Source: JACRLW01 sp046349595 | GTDB lineage: Bacteria; Planctomycetota; UBA1135; UBA2386 | DNA length: 64,000 nucleotides | Direction of reading: 5' to 3' | Assembly: GCA_046349595.1 (NCBI GenBank) | Contig: JAXMCA010000001.1 | Location: forward strand, 2,852,001-2,916,000 | Shown here: positions 8,101-18,125 of the stretch, one piece after another | How the letters are laid out: each line of letters opens with the position of its first letter | Position numbering within the stretch: position 1 is the first letter of the stretch | The notes under the pieces: model-generated | What the model was told of the DNA's origin: nothing | Seen by the model: only the letters and a program-made list of their open reading frames with translations | The model's database searches: none | Program-made: the position numbers and the translations under genes

Positions 8101-10080
8101 ATGAACGTCGCTCCACGACGGCGACGGAGTCGCGGCAAGCGTCTCGCGTTCGCCGCGGTACTGCTGGCCGTGCTGTATGCGACGATCGAGGCCGCGGCCT
8201 TTGCTGCGTACTGGGTCATCGACGGCAAGCCCTTCGGCTTCGCGCGGGTGCACGACGAGCAAGTACGGATCGCCGGTGAGGACACCGCTGCCGCCGCGCC
8301 CACGACGGACAAGTACGACGCGCGCTTCGACGGCGCCCAGCACCCCTTCCTGGGCTACGTCTACGACCCCACCGAGAACTACGGCGTCGCGAAGACGACG
8401 TCGTTTCCGGTGTCCGATCACGGCTTCCGCGGCGAGCGGTCGCCGATCGTCCATCGGCGACCCGACCGCCTGATCGTCGGCATCGTCGGCGGATCGGTCG
8501 CGGAGAGCATGTCGACGCGCGGGGACACCGCCCTCGCCGAGACGCTGCAGGCGGATCCGCGTTTGCACGGCCGGCGCGTCGAGTTCGTCCGACTCGCGCT
8601 CGGCGGGTATCGGCAGCCGCAGCAGCTCTTCGCGCTGAACTGGATCCTGGCGCAGGGCGGCGAACTGGACGTCGTCGTGAACCTCGACGGCCTCAACGAG
8701 GTGTACGGCGCGCTCACCAACCACGCGCAGGGGACCTCGATCTACTACCCGCAATTCTGGTCGCGCCTCGTCGCCGATCAGGGCAGCCCTGCGGAACGCC
8801 GTCGGATCGGCGCGATCGAGCTGCTCGGCGAGCGACGCCGGGGACTCGCGCGCCTGTTCGCTGCACCTCCGCTGCGATGGTCGATCACGGCAGGACTGAT
8901 CTGGCGGATCCTCGATCGCGGCGTCGAGATCGATCGCATCGAGCGCGCGCGGGAATCGGCGCCCGCAGGCCGGTTGCCGTACGTCGCGACGGGTGTGACC
9001 GAAGACCTCGATCGCAAAGGGCTGATCACCGCGTCCGTCGCACTCTGGCAGCGTTGCTCCCTGCAGATCCACCGTCTGTGCCGCGCGAACGGCATCCGCT
9101 ACCTGCACTTCCTGCAGCCCAACCAATACGTCCCCGATTCCAAGGAGCTGACGGCGGAGGAACGCGCCTCGGCGTGGCTGCCCGATAGCTTGTTCCACGA
9201 CGTCGTGGTGGAGGCCTTCCCCGAGCTGCGGCGCGCGGGCGGCGAACTCACCGCACAAGGTGTCTCCTTCCACGACCTGACCATGGTCTTCGCCGGACTT
9301 GGCGAGTCGATCTACGTCGACTCGTGCTGTCACGTGAACCTGCATGGCGACGAGATCCTGGGCCGAGCGATCGCGGCGGCGATCCTCGACGACATTGCAC
9401 GCGATCCGCTGCCGAGCCCATGGTCCGGCAGCTCCGACCGTCACCTCGTGCACCTCCGTTCGCCGGTGGCGAACTACCGGCTGACCCAGCCGCTGCAGGC
9501 GGTGACGCTCGAGGTCGACGGCGAATTCGACGACGGCTCGACGGCCTCCCTGACCTTCGCCGGGGTCTCGTCCCGCTCGAGCGATCCATCCTGCGTCGAC
9601 ATCGACGAGGACGGCCGGGCGGTCGCCCGCGCACCAGGGACCGCGACGGTCGTGCTGACGCTCGGCGGACAGGAGTTGCGTGTGCCGGTGACGGTCGCCT
9701 ACGCGGCGATCACGGCCTACGGAACGGGTCGCGCGGTCGACGGCGGGACCGCACCGGAACTCACCGCGGTGGTCCGCGGTGACCACGCCGTGGTCGAGCT
9801 CACTCGCGCGCCCGGCGGAGCCGTCGCCAGCCTGATGATCGGAACCGCTCCCGATCGGACCCGAGTCTGCCGCAACGAGATGCTCGTCGAGGCGAACGGT
9901 GCACTGACGATGACCGCGCCGCTGGAAGGCAGGCGCGGCGAGAAGGGCACCGGGCATGCGCGGTTCGAACTGCCGCTCGGGCCCGAGTTGCCGCCCACGA
10001 TCTATCTGCAGGCGATCATCCGCGGCGAATCCGATCCGTGCGATCTGAGCACGTCGAACGCGATCGCGATCACGCGCTGA
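8101..10080 (+). CDS. Membrane-anchored SGNH hydrolase-like protein
   Basis: About 659 residues. A basic N-terminus (RRRRSRGKR) leads into a membrane helix, LAFAAVLLAVLYATIEAAAF, followed by an extracytoplasmic part. The SGNH-hydrolase fold is suggested by VGIVGGSVAESM (Ser block), VVVNLDGLNEVY (Asn block) and DSCCHVNLHGDEILG (Asp/His block); the last block has D-x3-H where D-x2-H is usual. After about residue 450 there is a bacterial Ig-like segment (SSRSSDPSCVDIDEDGRAVA) and then the C-terminal domain ending STSNAIAITR. A TTG at 8068 is in frame, and GGAGGGAGGAG sits at 8070-8080, so the start could be either. SGNH membrane proteins often act on polysaccharides; the substrate is unknown. 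The 220 bp before it show no other gene. Confidence 0.72.
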   Translation: MNVAPRRRRSRGKRLAFAAVLLAVLYATIEAAAFAAYWVIDGKPFGFARVHDEQVRIAGEDTAAAAPTTDKYDARFDGAQHPFLGYVYDPTENYGVAKTTSFPVSDHGFRGERSPIVHRRPDRLIVGIVGGSVAESMSTRGDTALAETLQADPRLHGRRVEFVRLALGGYRQPQQLFALNWILAQGGELDVVVNLDGLNEVYGALTNHAQGTSIYYPQFWSRLVADQGSPAERRRIGAIELLGERRRGLARLFAAPPLRWSITAGLIWRILDRGVEIDRIERARESAPAGRLPYVATGVTEDLDRKGLITASVALWQRCSLQIHRLCRANGIRYLHFLQPNQYVPDSKELTAEERASAWLPDSLFHDVVVEAFPELRRAGGELTAQGVSFHDLTMVFAGLGESIYVDSCCHVNLHGDEILGRAIAAAILDDIARDPLPSPWSGSSDRHLVHLRSPVANYRLTQPLQAVTLEVDGEFDDGSTASLTFAGVSSRSSDPSCVDIDEDGRAVARAPGTATVVLTLGGQELRVPVTVAYAAITAYGTGRAVDGGTAPELTAVVRGDHAVVELTRAPGGAVASLMIGTAPDRTRVCRNEMLVEANGALTMTAPLEGRRGEKGTGHARFELPLGPELPPTIYLQAIIRGESDPCDLSTSNAIAITR

Positions 10081-10243
10081 GGGGTTCACGACTCCGCGGC
10101 ACGACATTCCGCTCGGCGCCTTGTCCAGTGCGCGGTCCTGCCGGTCATGAGGGGACGTTCAGCTCCTTCGCCCACCGCGTCGCGATCACAGCTCACCGCG
10201 AGGACGCGGCCAGGGACCCTCATTCGAAGAGCAGGAGAGTGTC

Positions 10244-11338
10244 ATGAATGCATCCGTCCTCCGCCATCTCCCCGTACTCACCAGCCTCACGCTGATCGTC
10301 GGAGCGGCGAGCGCCCAGATCGGCACGCTCGTCCTTCCCGCCGGCATCGGCGACGACCCCCGCAGCGTGCACGTGATCGGCAACGGTCACGTCGTGGTCT
10401 GCGATCAGGTCGACGGATGGGAGCACTTCGTCAACGTCAGCGTGCCGAGCGCGCCGACCCTGACCACCAGCTTCAACCCGCCGTACGGCGACCAGTGGTT
10501 CGAGGCGGAGTACACGCCGATGTACGGCGGGCGCCTGTTCACAGCGCACCGCGGCGGTGGCATCAATCTGATCGACGTCAGCGTGCCGGCCTCGCCCGTC
10601 GTGCTCTCCAGCACGCCGACGATCTACCACTTCCGCGGTCTGCGCTACCAACGCGACGGTGTGCAGGGCGTGCTGCACTACAACGCGACCAATCAAGGAC
10701 TCGGCACCTACACGGTGACGGGGGCCACCGCGCTCCTGTCCGCCGCGCCGGTGTGGAACAACTACGCCAACAACGGCACCAACGACGGCAACGGCCTCGA
10801 GCTGATCGGCAATCAGCTCTACCAGTTCGGCGTCGCGCCCAACAACCCGACGGTGCGCGTGCTCAAGGGCTTCAACGTCACGACGCCGCAGTCGCCGATC
10901 CAGAACTTCACCGGCTTCTGGTCGAATCAGACTTCCTCGCACACCCAGCTCCGCAAGAGCCTGATCAATGCGCCGAGGATCGTCGCGTCGATGTGGAACG
11001 ACGGCCTCGAGGTCCTCGACGTGACGGTCCCCACCGCTCCGACCTCCTATCCGATCCTCGCGCCGATCCCCTCGCTGACCCTGCTGTGCTGGGGTTCGAA
11101 GCCCTTCCCGAACAGCACTCTCACCATCGCCTACGGCCAGGTGTGGGTGACCAGCAATCCGAGCGTGAAGTGGTCCTGGTGGATGCTGCTGGTCGTGCCA
11201 GCCGTCGGAGCGCCCTTCAACGCCGGCATCGTGCTGTCACCGATCGAGACCCACGACATCGACGTCGACGCGAACAGCGGCCGCATCTACGTGGTCGGCC
11301 GCAACGCGGCGGGTCAGGGCGTGCTGGAGATCTTCTGA
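10244..11338 (+). CDS. Secreted LVIVD-repeat-like protein
   Basis: A 364-residue exported protein: signal peptide at 1-24 (HLPVLTSLTLIVGAASA, cut before QIG). The body repeats a pattern of 'VDVSVPASPVVLSS' type, for example VNVSVPSAPTLTTS, IDVSVPASPVVLSS and LDVTVPTAPTSYP, each preceded by a hydrophobic strand. This is the hallmark of LVIVD repeats, which form a beta-propeller on bacterial surface proteins. The start is supported by AGGAG 8 nt before ATG 10244. The function is unknown, and no C-terminal anchor is evident; the protein stops at LEIF. Confidence 0.8.
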   Translation: MNASVLRHLPVLTSLTLIVGAASAQIGTLVLPAGIGDDPRSVHVIGNGHVVVCDQVDGWEHFVNVSVPSAPTLTTSFNPPYGDQWFEAEYTPMYGGRLFTAHRGGGINLIDVSVPASPVVLSSTPTIYHFRGLRYQRDGVQGVLHYNATNQGLGTYTVTGATALLSAAPVWNNYANNGTNDGNGLELIGNQLYQFGVAPNNPTVRVLKGFNVTTPQSPIQNFTGFWSNQTSSHTQLRKSLINAPRIVASMWNDGLEVLDVTVPTAPTSYPILAPIPSLTLLCWGSKPFPNSTLTIAYGQVWVTSNPSVKWSWWMLLVVPAVGAPFNAGIVLSPIETHDIDVDANSGRIYVVGRNAAGQGVLEIF

Positions 11339-11567
11339 TCTGCGCCCCGCGCGGCACTCGCCGACGTCGACCACTGGGTCCTTCCACTTCTTGGCCGGGA
11401 CTCACCCGAGAAGCCGAGTTCGGCGTGCCGCAGCCGGGTGCGGGGTCGACCGACGCCGGGACGATCCGCGAACCGCTGTTGGTCCGGGCACCGATCTCCC
11501 GTGCACCGCGCTCGTGGATCGATTACGGATGCCGTTGGATCGGCACGGCCGCGACGCGGACACCGCC

Positions 11568-13550
11568 ATGCACACATTCGCAACACGCATCTCACTCATC
11601 CCACGATTCCTCAGCGCGCTCATCCTGACGGCGTGGTACGCCATCGGACAGACTCAGCCGCCGTCCGTCTTGTTCGAGATGCGCGGCCAGTTCGCGGAGA
11701 ACGAATGGTGTGGATCGGTGTTCTGCGGCTGGGTGAATCGGCAGCAGATCCCACTCTCGAGGCCGCTCGACTCCGCGATCCAATGGGGTCAGTCACTTCC
11801 GATGACGACCCAGGCCTCCGGTATCTCCGGGGGCGTCGCGATCGAGGGTGACTGCACGAATGCGCAGGGATCCTTGTTCCAGAGCATGCGCCTCAGCTGG
11901 ATCAACCCCAGCGGGGGCATCAACTTCAACTGGCCCCTCGTGGAGATCGGTCAGACCGTCGACTTGTACCTCTGCGCGCCCTCCGGCACGCGATTCCGAC
12001 TCGAGTTGGATGGAGCCGTCGACTGGAATCTCGACAACGTCAGCTGGTGGAGTTCGTGGCACCTCTCCGACGATGGCAATGTCGTCGCATCCGGACCGGA
12101 GTCGATCGCCTTGGCGAGAACCGGAATCACCCGGGGTCCGCAGGTGGTCCGCAACGGAGTCACCTACAGCTTCGCGACTTCGCTGACATTCGGCGGGTCG
12201 ATGCACATCAACAGCTCGACCGGGCCGCAGACGCATCTCGGCGAGATGGTCTTCCGCGCCCGGTTCTCGCTCACACCAGCGGGCGATCTGGACGACTGGC
12301 GCAGCCCCTGCCTGAACTGTTTCAACCACGCGCTCGGCGTCCGCGATCGGCCCTATCTGCAGGTGCCGACGCCCCCACCGCCGTTGTTCATCGATTGCGG
12401 ATGGTTCTCCACCTACGTCAACCAGATCGGGAGTACCGCACCGAACTGGCCAGGTCCACCGGCACCCATGCCACCGAACTGGCCGCAGGGGGCGTGCCCG
12501 ACGGGGTTCACACTGGTCGGACTTTCGGTCATCGACCCGGCTGTCGTCCTCGCCTACCGCGCAACCGATCCGCAGAACCCGGATGTCGCCAATTATCCGG
12601 GTGACTTCCACTGGTACCGCTTTCACCCGGAGGCGGGAGGATGCACGTCGTACTGGACGCAGAAGCACGGCACCGATCCCGCGCAGGCGACCGACGACGC
12701 GCGCAAGCCGATGGACGCCAGCAATCCCCCGCACCGCGCGAACATCGCACCCTACGTGTTCTGCCGCTACCTCTGCGTGCCGGACAACCCGTCGCTCCTG
12801 GTCAACCTCGTTCCCGGACCGCCCTGGGACATACCCGCGGGCGGCAGCCCGAAAGTGATCTCACTCGACGGCCAGGACGGCACTCCGCGCTCCACCGATG
12901 CCACCGATCTGCAAGGTCTGGCCGCGCATCTCCCGAGTGGAATACCGGCGCCCGCCGTCGCCATCCGGCACGGGATCGGGTTCCGAGGGCACGGGCTCAT
13001 CGCGGACCCAGCGCAACACCCGGGCCTGCCTCCGTACCTCGAAGTCGCCGACGGAGTGGTGTCCTTGTTCTCCGACATCCGCGGCGATCGCAACACGACG
13101 ATCACCCGCCTGGTCGACGATCGCGGCCTGTCGGAACACCTGGCTGCCATTCTCCCGCCCCCCTCGTTCGAAGCGTTCGGCTCGCCCTGTTCGTCACCGA
13201 ATGGCCCGGTTCTCCATGCTGCGGCGGGCACGACCCGACCAGGAGGCACCGTCATGTTGCTGGGAGCGAATATGGTCCCGAACCAGATTCGAGCGTTCGT
13301 CCTGGGCGCCCAGAGGATCGACATCGAGTTTCCGGGACTCGTCACGCCTTGCCATCTCGTGGTCGATCCGCTGTTGCTGGCAGCGGGAACCACGGATGCA
13401 AGCGGAAGGGCTACCCAGGCCCTCACCATTCCAGCAGACCCCCTGCTCATCGGGACCGAAATCCTCTCCCAACTCGTTCTCCTTGGGCCGGGAATCGGGC
13501 CCGTCGGAATCGCCACGTCGAACGGCATCCTCATTCGGGTCCGCGGCTGA
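11568..13550 (+). CDS. Large secreted protein with common C-terminal domain, function unknown
   Basis: A 660-residue exported protein. The signal peptide is residues 1-27 (ISLIPRFLSALILTAWYAIG). The body is rich in Pro, Trp and Cys (FCGWVNRQQ, CLNCFNHALG, FVFCRYLCVP-like stretches), suggesting a disulphide-rich extracellular domain; I do not recognise it. The last 120 residues, from GSPCSSPNG, are the beta-rich C-terminal domain, ending in GIATSNGILIRV. The ATG at 11568 is chosen because the signal peptide starts there, although the frame is open from 11391. The region 11339-11567 between this and the previous gene has no recognisable feature. Confidence 0.8.
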   Translation: MHTFATRISLIPRFLSALILTAWYAIGQTQPPSVLFEMRGQFAENEWCGSVFCGWVNRQQIPLSRPLDSAIQWGQSLPMTTQASGISGGVAIEGDCTNAQGSLFQSMRLSWINPSGGINFNWPLVEIGQTVDLYLCAPSGTRFRLELDGAVDWNLDNVSWWSSWHLSDDGNVVASGPESIALARTGITRGPQVVRNGVTYSFATSLTFGGSMHINSSTGPQTHLGEMVFRARFSLTPAGDLDDWRSPCLNCFNHALGVRDRPYLQVPTPPPPLFIDCGWFSTYVNQIGSTAPNWPGPPAPMPPNWPQGACPTGFTLVGLSVIDPAVVLAYRATDPQNPDVANYPGDFHWYRFHPEAGGCTSYWTQKHGTDPAQATDDARKPMDASNPPHRANIAPYVFCRYLCVPDNPSLLVNLVPGPPWDIPAGGSPKVISLDGQDGTPRSTDATDLQGLAAHLPSGIPAPAVAIRHGIGFRGHGLIADPAQHPGLPPYLEVADGVVSLFSDIRGDRNTTITRLVDDRGLSEHLAAILPPPSFEAFGSPCSSPNGPVLHAAAGTTRPGGTVMLLGANMVPNQIRAFVLGAQRIDIEFPGLVTPCHLVVDPLLLAAGTTDASGRATQALTIPADPLLIGTEILSQLVLLGPGIGPVGIATSNGILIRVRG

Positions 13551-13562
13551 CGCGCGCGGCAC

Positions 13563-13817
13563 TCAGCGACGCCGACGCGTCCGCGTGAAGCCCGCGCCCA
13601 GTCCGACCGCGATCAAGGCCGCGACCAGAGCGCCGGCCCCCGCGGCGATGCGAAGCTGACCGCGGTCGAAGTACTCGTGCTGGACCTCGATCGGCACCTT
13701 CACGCCGCCGACCTCGATGTCCTTCTTCTCCTTGGCCAGCACGGACTCGACGAGGCCGAGTGCGGCGACGGTCCCGATCACGGCAGCACACAGGGCGATG
13801 ACGAGCGAGCGAGGCAT
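13563..13817 (-). CDS. Small two-helix membrane protein
   Basis: An 84-residue product with hydrophobic segments at about 4-28 (LVIALCAAVIGTVAALGLVE) and 57-77 (IAAGAGALVAALIAVGLGAG), separated by a charged 28-residue stretch (AKEKKDIEVGGVKVPIEVQH), and ending in RTRRRR. The spacing predicts a hairpin with the charged part outside and the Arg tail inside, or an N-terminal signal plus one anchor. It is convergent with the secreted gene ending at 13550 and divergent from the Tat-exported gene at 13942. No homologue is recognised. Composition and a plausible topology support it as a real gene. Confidence 0.6.
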   Translation of the reverse strand: MPRSLVIALCAAVIGTVAALGLVESVLAKEKKDIEVGGVKVPIEVQHEYFDRGQLRIAAGAGALVAALIAVGLGAGFTRTRRRR

Positions 13818-13941
13818 GGGTCCGACATCATGCCGGACGCAGAGGACGGAAGCGCGCCCGGCACCCGGGGAGCGCGAAGGGGCCTGCAGTCCGCTAACCT
13901 CTGCGCCCGGTCGCGCCCCGACCTCCTCCCTGGTCCCGCTG

Positions 13942-15111
13942 ATGAACAGCTACGCCGAGTTCTCCCGCCGTCGGTTCCTCACCTCCGGCGCGCTCGCGGC
14001 GGGCGCGGCCGCGCTGCCCTCACCCCTGCGCTTCGCACTCGATGGCCGTGGCGGATTCGCCACCGAGCACGTGGTACTGGTCGCCTTCGCCGGCGGTGTG
14101 CGCAAGAAGGACGTGCTCGACACTCCGCAGAACGTGCCGAACCTGATGCGCATCGCGGCGTCGGGCGCGACCTTCCCGAGCGTGCGCGTCGAAAACCTCG
14201 GCCACTATGGAGCGGCGCTGTCGATCTTCACCGGCCGCTTCGAGGCGATGGGCATCCGCGAGAACGAGCGCGGACTCGACCCCACGCTGTTCGAACGCCT
14301 GCGCAAGGACATCGGCCTCGGCTCCGGCGAAGTCTGGCTGTCGACCGCGAGCGGTGCGCAGGGTCGCCTGTTCGCCTGCTCCGACAACCCGGAGTACGGC
14401 GAGGAGTTCGCGGCCAACGTGCTCGACGGCGACGGCATCTTCAACGCGGAGCTGAAGAAGGTGCTCGACGGACTCGGCAAGCCGAGGCCCGACTCCGAGC
14501 ACGATCGCGCGATCCTCGCGCGCCTCGGCGCGGCGCTCGATCCGAACGCGCTGGTCCTGCCCGAGGGCCAGAAGCGACCCGATCCCGAGCACGTGCAGAA
14601 GGTGGCGAACTTCGTGCTCGATCAGCTCAGCGGACGCAATGCCCAGATCTCCGGCCCCGGCGCGGGCGATGCGAAGGCGATCCGCACCGCCGGCGATCTG
14701 CTGCGCGCGTTCCGCCCGCGCGTGCTCGGCATCACGCTCCAGGGTCACGACGTCGCCCACGGCTCCTACAACGCCTACGTCGAGGTGATCCGCCGCAACG
14801 ACGACGAGCTCGGCCGTCTGTGGGACTCGATCCAGGCCGATCCCGCACTGAAGGACAAGACCTCGATCTTCGTGCTCCCCGAGTTCGGTCGCGACAAGGA
14901 CCTCAACGAGCGCAACGGGCTCGATCACGGCGACGGCAGCAAGGAACTGCTCGAGGTGTTCCTGGTCGCCGCCGGACCGGACTTCAAGCGCAACCGCGTC
15001 GTGCGCGACGAGATCCGCAGCATCGACGTCTGTCCGACCATCCTGCAGATGTTCGGTGAGCGCACGCCGCGCGGCGTCGCCGGCAAGCCGATCCGCTCGC
15101 TGCTGTCGTGA
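13942..15111 (+). CDS. Tat-exported alkaline-phosphatase-like / sulfatase-like protein
   Basis: A 389-residue protein that begins with a twin-arginine signal, SRRRFLTSGALAAGAAAL. The mature part looks like the alkaline phosphatase superfamily: hydrophobic strand HVVLVAFAGGV near 37-47, then PNLMRIAASGATFPSVRVEN, a typical sulfatase/phosphoesterase segment, a late VLGITLQGHDVAHGSYNAY with clustered His/Asp, and IFVLPEFGRD, followed by LDHGDGSKELL. The usual metal-binding Asp and Thr/Ser near the N-terminus are not clear, so activity is uncertain. The stop (TGA 15109-15111) overlaps a GTG start of the cytochrome gene, showing coupled translation. ATG 13942 is chosen for the Tat motif. Confidence 0.78.
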   Translation: MNSYAEFSRRRFLTSGALAAGAAALPSPLRFALDGRGGFATEHVVLVAFAGGVRKKDVLDTPQNVPNLMRIAASGATFPSVRVENLGHYGAALSIFTGRFEAMGIRENERGLDPTLFERLRKDIGLGSGEVWLSTASGAQGRLFACSDNPEYGEEFAANVLDGDGIFNAELKKVLDGLGKPRPDSEHDRAILARLGAALDPNALVLPEGQKRPDPEHVQKVANFVLDQLSGRNAQISGPGAGDAKAIRTAGDLLRAFRPRVLGITLQGHDVAHGSYNAYVEVIRRNDDELGRLWDSIQADPALKDKTSIFVLPEFGRDKDLNERNGLDHGDGSKELLEVFLVAAGPDFKRNRVVRDEIRSIDVCPTILQMFGERTPRGVAGKPIRSLLS

Positions 15112-18100
15112 CCATGCGCAGGATGCGCGCCGGTCGTGTCAGGATCGCTTCGGGCCTCCTGTGCGCGTGGTCGATCACGGTCCTCGCCTCACCGTCGACC
15201 ATGTCGCACCGGCAATCGGCGCCGTCGGGCGAGAACCATTGCCTCGACTGCCACGTAGGTATCGAGGACATCCATCCCGGCTACCACCTCTCCTGCGTGG
15301 ACTGCCATGGCGGCAACGCCGCGGCACCGCAGACGGAACGTGCACACGTCGGCCCGCCCGCGAACCTTCCCGGCGACGAGCGCGTGCTCGGCATCGATTA
15401 CGAGCTGGCCTGGCAGCGCTTCCGCAACCCGAGCAATCTGCGCGTCGCGGCGGCGGTGTGCGGCGACTGCCATCGTGAGATCGCGACGCACATCACGACC
15501 TCGCTGCACGCCACCACCACCGGACACCTCGGCGACGGCTTCTACGAGCACGGCCTCGTCGACGACAAGCGTCCGCACTTCGGCGTGTTCGCGGCACGCG
15601 ACGAGGACGGCGAGATCCCGCCCCACGCGCTCGCCAAGCTCGAGCAGGTGCCGCCACCGAAGAAGCAGGCGCGCAAGGACGCGATCGAGACCCATTACGC
15701 CGACCTGCCCCGCAAGGCCTGCATGCAGTGCCACCTGTGGAGCGAGGGACGTGCAGTGCGCGGCCGTCTCGGCATGGACGGCGACTACCGCGGCGAGGGC
15801 TGCGCTGCCTGCCACGTGATCTACGCGGAGGACGGTCGCTCGCGCTCGGCCGATGCCAGCATCGACAAGAACGAACCCGGTCACCCGCGCGAGCATCGCT
15901 TCACGTCGAAGATCCCGACCTCGACCTGCACGAGCTGCCACTACGGTGACGCGAGCATCGGGCTCCATTACCGAGGACTCGCCCAGCTCGTGCCGGGGAT
16001 GCCGGCCGGACCCGATGTCCCGGGCACGACCGACCACCTGCAGAACGGCGTGTTCTACATCGCCGATCCGCTGCTGACTCCGCCCGACGTGCATCACGCG
16101 GCCGGAATGCACTGCATCGACTGCCACACGGCGTCCGACGTGATGGGCGACGGCAACCTTTGGCCGCAGATGGACCACGCGGTCGAGATCGAGTGCACCA
16201 GTTGCCACGGCACCATCCACGATCCCAGCGACCTCACCACTTCGCACGGCCGTCGTGTCCCGAACTTGACGCGCGACGGCGACCGCTTCTGGCTGACGTC
16301 GAAGGTCACCGGCCACAGGCACCCGGTGAAGCAGGCCCGCGACGTGATCCGCAAGGACTCGCACGATCACGATCCGCGCGCGGCCGCGGCGATGGACGAC
16401 CGACACGCGCGGCTCGAGTGCTACGCCTGTCACGCCGGATGGAACGTCGACTTCTTCGGCTTCCACTTCGACCGCAACGAGCAGTTCACGCAGCTCGACC
16501 TGTTGTCCGGTGACCGCACGCCGGGACGCGTGACCACGCAGGAGAAGGTCTTCGCGAGCTTCAGCCAGCTGCGTCTCGGCCTGAACCACGAGGGGCAGAT
16601 CGCCCCCTATGTGGTCGGCTTCTCCACGATCGGCAGCGCGCACGACAAGGACGGGCAGACGCTGATCCACCAGGGCACGCCGGTGACGGCAGCCGGTCTG
16701 TCGGGCGTGACGATGGTCCCCCACCAGACGCACAGCGTGAGTCGCACGCCGCGCACCTGCGTGGAGTGCCACCGCTCACCCGCGACCTGGGGCCTGGGCT
16801 CGCCGAACTTCCGTCTGACGCGCGAACTCGGCTACGCCATCACCGAGGACGCGCTGGTCGGCATCGCCTTCGACGGCCGCAATCCCGCGCGCACCCAGCC
16901 GATCAACACGCTCCGGCTCGGCGAACGCGCACTCGCGCTGGCCCTGCGCATGGACGAGGTGCGCGGCCGTGCCACGCACGCCTTCGTCGCGCTGGCCTCG
17001 GGCGCGATCGCGATCGTCGATGTCGGCGATCCCGCGTTCCCGAAGCTCGTCAAGCGCTTCGACGCGCGATTGGCGGAGCCCCGCTCGATGCTCTGCCGTG
17101 GCGACACGCTGTACGTCGCCGACGGCGCCGGCGGGCTGTGCATCGTCGACGTCGAGAGGCCGGAGTCGCCGCGCGTGCGCAGTCAGTTCCCCACGCACGA
17201 GGCAACGGCCCTGGACCTCGCCTGGCCATGGCTCGCGATCGCCGACGGAGCGGGTGGTCTGGTGATCTGCGACGTCGCCGATCCCGACGCGCCGCAACTC
17301 CTCTCGGAGACCGACCTCAACGGCTCGTCGAGCGAGCCGAACGAAGCGGTCGACGTGCAGCTCCTGTTCCAGTACTCGCGCTTCACGACGAACCCACGCG
17401 ACAAGAACAGCATCACGCGCACGCCGGCGCGCCTGCTCGCCTTCCTCGCCTGCGGACTCGACGGAGCACGCATCGTCGATCTGACCGACCCTCGGCATCC
17501 CGTGGTGCTGCTGACGCCGTCGGCCCGCGGAGTCCTGGGCTTCCCGCGCGGCGACGTCCGCGGCGTCGCCGTGAACACGGTGTTCGACATCGGAACCGAC
17601 GGCGGAGCCAACCAGAGCACCGAGCGCGACTACCTGTACCTCTTCGTGGAGACCGGCAACGACGACAACCGCCAGCAGAGTCTGCGTGTCCTCGACGTGG
17701 TCGATCCTTTGCACCCGCGCAGCGTGCGCGAGGGCAATGTGCGCATCTACGGCGGCCCGGGACGGCTGCGTGTGGTGCGCGCCTACAACGAACCCTTCCT
17801 CCAGCACTTCGTGGTGTCCGCGGGGAGCGGTGGGCTCGGCACCTTGATCGAGGTCGGTCGCGCGGCCGCGGGCGGCACGCGTGTGACCACCACCTGGGAC
17901 GATCTCGAAGGCGTCGTCGACCTGCAGTTCGAGGAGCTCGCCTTCGACCGTCTCGTCGACGAGCGCGGACGTTGGGTGAAGGACATCAGCCACGAGGGCT
18001 GCCGCTACCTCGATCCGCAGGAGATCCTGCGCGTGCTGCGCGCCGACGTCCCCGGCTACGGCTATCGACTCGACAACTACGGCAACGCGATCGACATGGT

Positions 18101-18125
18101 CGACGAACCGCAGAGGACCCGATGA
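15108..18125 (+). CDS. Decaheme c-type cytochrome with LVIVD propeller
   Basis: A 1005-residue exported protein: signal peptide at about 4-28. Ten CxxCH haem-attachment motifs occur between residues about 45 and 556 (CLDCH, CVDCH, CGDCH, CMQCH, CAACH, CTSCH, CIDCH, CTSCH, CYACH, CVECH). Additional His residues are plentiful as distal ligands, so a decaheme periplasmic or surface electron-transfer protein is expected. From about 560 to the end the protein switches to LVIVD-type repeats (IVDVGDPAFPKLVKRF, IVDVERPESPRVRSQF, ICDVADPDAPQLLSET, IVDLTDPRHPVVLL, VLDVVDPLHPRSV), predicting a beta-propeller. GTG 15108 overlaps the upstream stop; ATG 15114 is also possible. The end overlaps the EF-hand gene by 4 bp. 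The electron partner is unknown. Confidence 0.9.
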   Translation: MTMRRMRAGRVRIASGLLCAWSITVLASPSTMSHRQSAPSGENHCLDCHVGIEDIHPGYHLSCVDCHGGNAAAPQTERAHVGPPANLPGDERVLGIDYELAWQRFRNPSNLRVAAAVCGDCHREIATHITTSLHATTTGHLGDGFYEHGLVDDKRPHFGVFAARDEDGEIPPHALAKLEQVPPPKKQARKDAIETHYADLPRKACMQCHLWSEGRAVRGRLGMDGDYRGEGCAACHVIYAEDGRSRSADASIDKNEPGHPREHRFTSKIPTSTCTSCHYGDASIGLHYRGLAQLVPGMPAGPDVPGTTDHLQNGVFYIADPLLTPPDVHHAAGMHCIDCHTASDVMGDGNLWPQMDHAVEIECTSCHGTIHDPSDLTTSHGRRVPNLTRDGDRFWLTSKVTGHRHPVKQARDVIRKDSHDHDPRAAAAMDDRHARLECYACHAGWNVDFFGFHFDRNEQFTQLDLLSGDRTPGRVTTQEKVFASFSQLRLGLNHEGQIAPYVVGFSTIGSAHDKDGQTLIHQGTPVTAAGLSGVTMVPHQTHSVSRTPRTCVECHRSPATWGLGSPNFRLTRELGYAITEDALVGIAFDGRNPARTQPINTLRLGERALALALRMDEVRGRATHAFVALASGAIAIVDVGDPAFPKLVKRFDARLAEPRSMLCRGDTLYVADGAGGLCIVDVERPESPRVRSQFPTHEATALDLAWPWLAIADGAGGLVICDVADPDAPQLLSETDLNGSSSEPNEAVDVQLLFQYSRFTTNPRDKNSITRTPARLLAFLACGLDGARIVDLTDPRHPVVLLTPSARGVLGFPRGDVRGVAVNTVFDIGTDGGANQSTERDYLYLFVETGNDDNRQQSLRVLDVVDPLHPRSVREGNVRIYGGPGRLRVVRAYNEPFLQHFVVSAGSGGLGTLIEVGRAAAGGTRVTTTWDDLEGVVDLQFEELAFDRLVDERGRWVKDISHEGCRYLDPQEILRVLRADVPGYGYRLDNYGNAIDMVDEPQRTR

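Noticed and set aside
16766..18121. Extension of the EF-hand gene upstream through the cytochrome gene
   Set aside because: It is out of frame with the cytochrome, Arg-rich and lacks motifs; the signal peptide begins at 18122.
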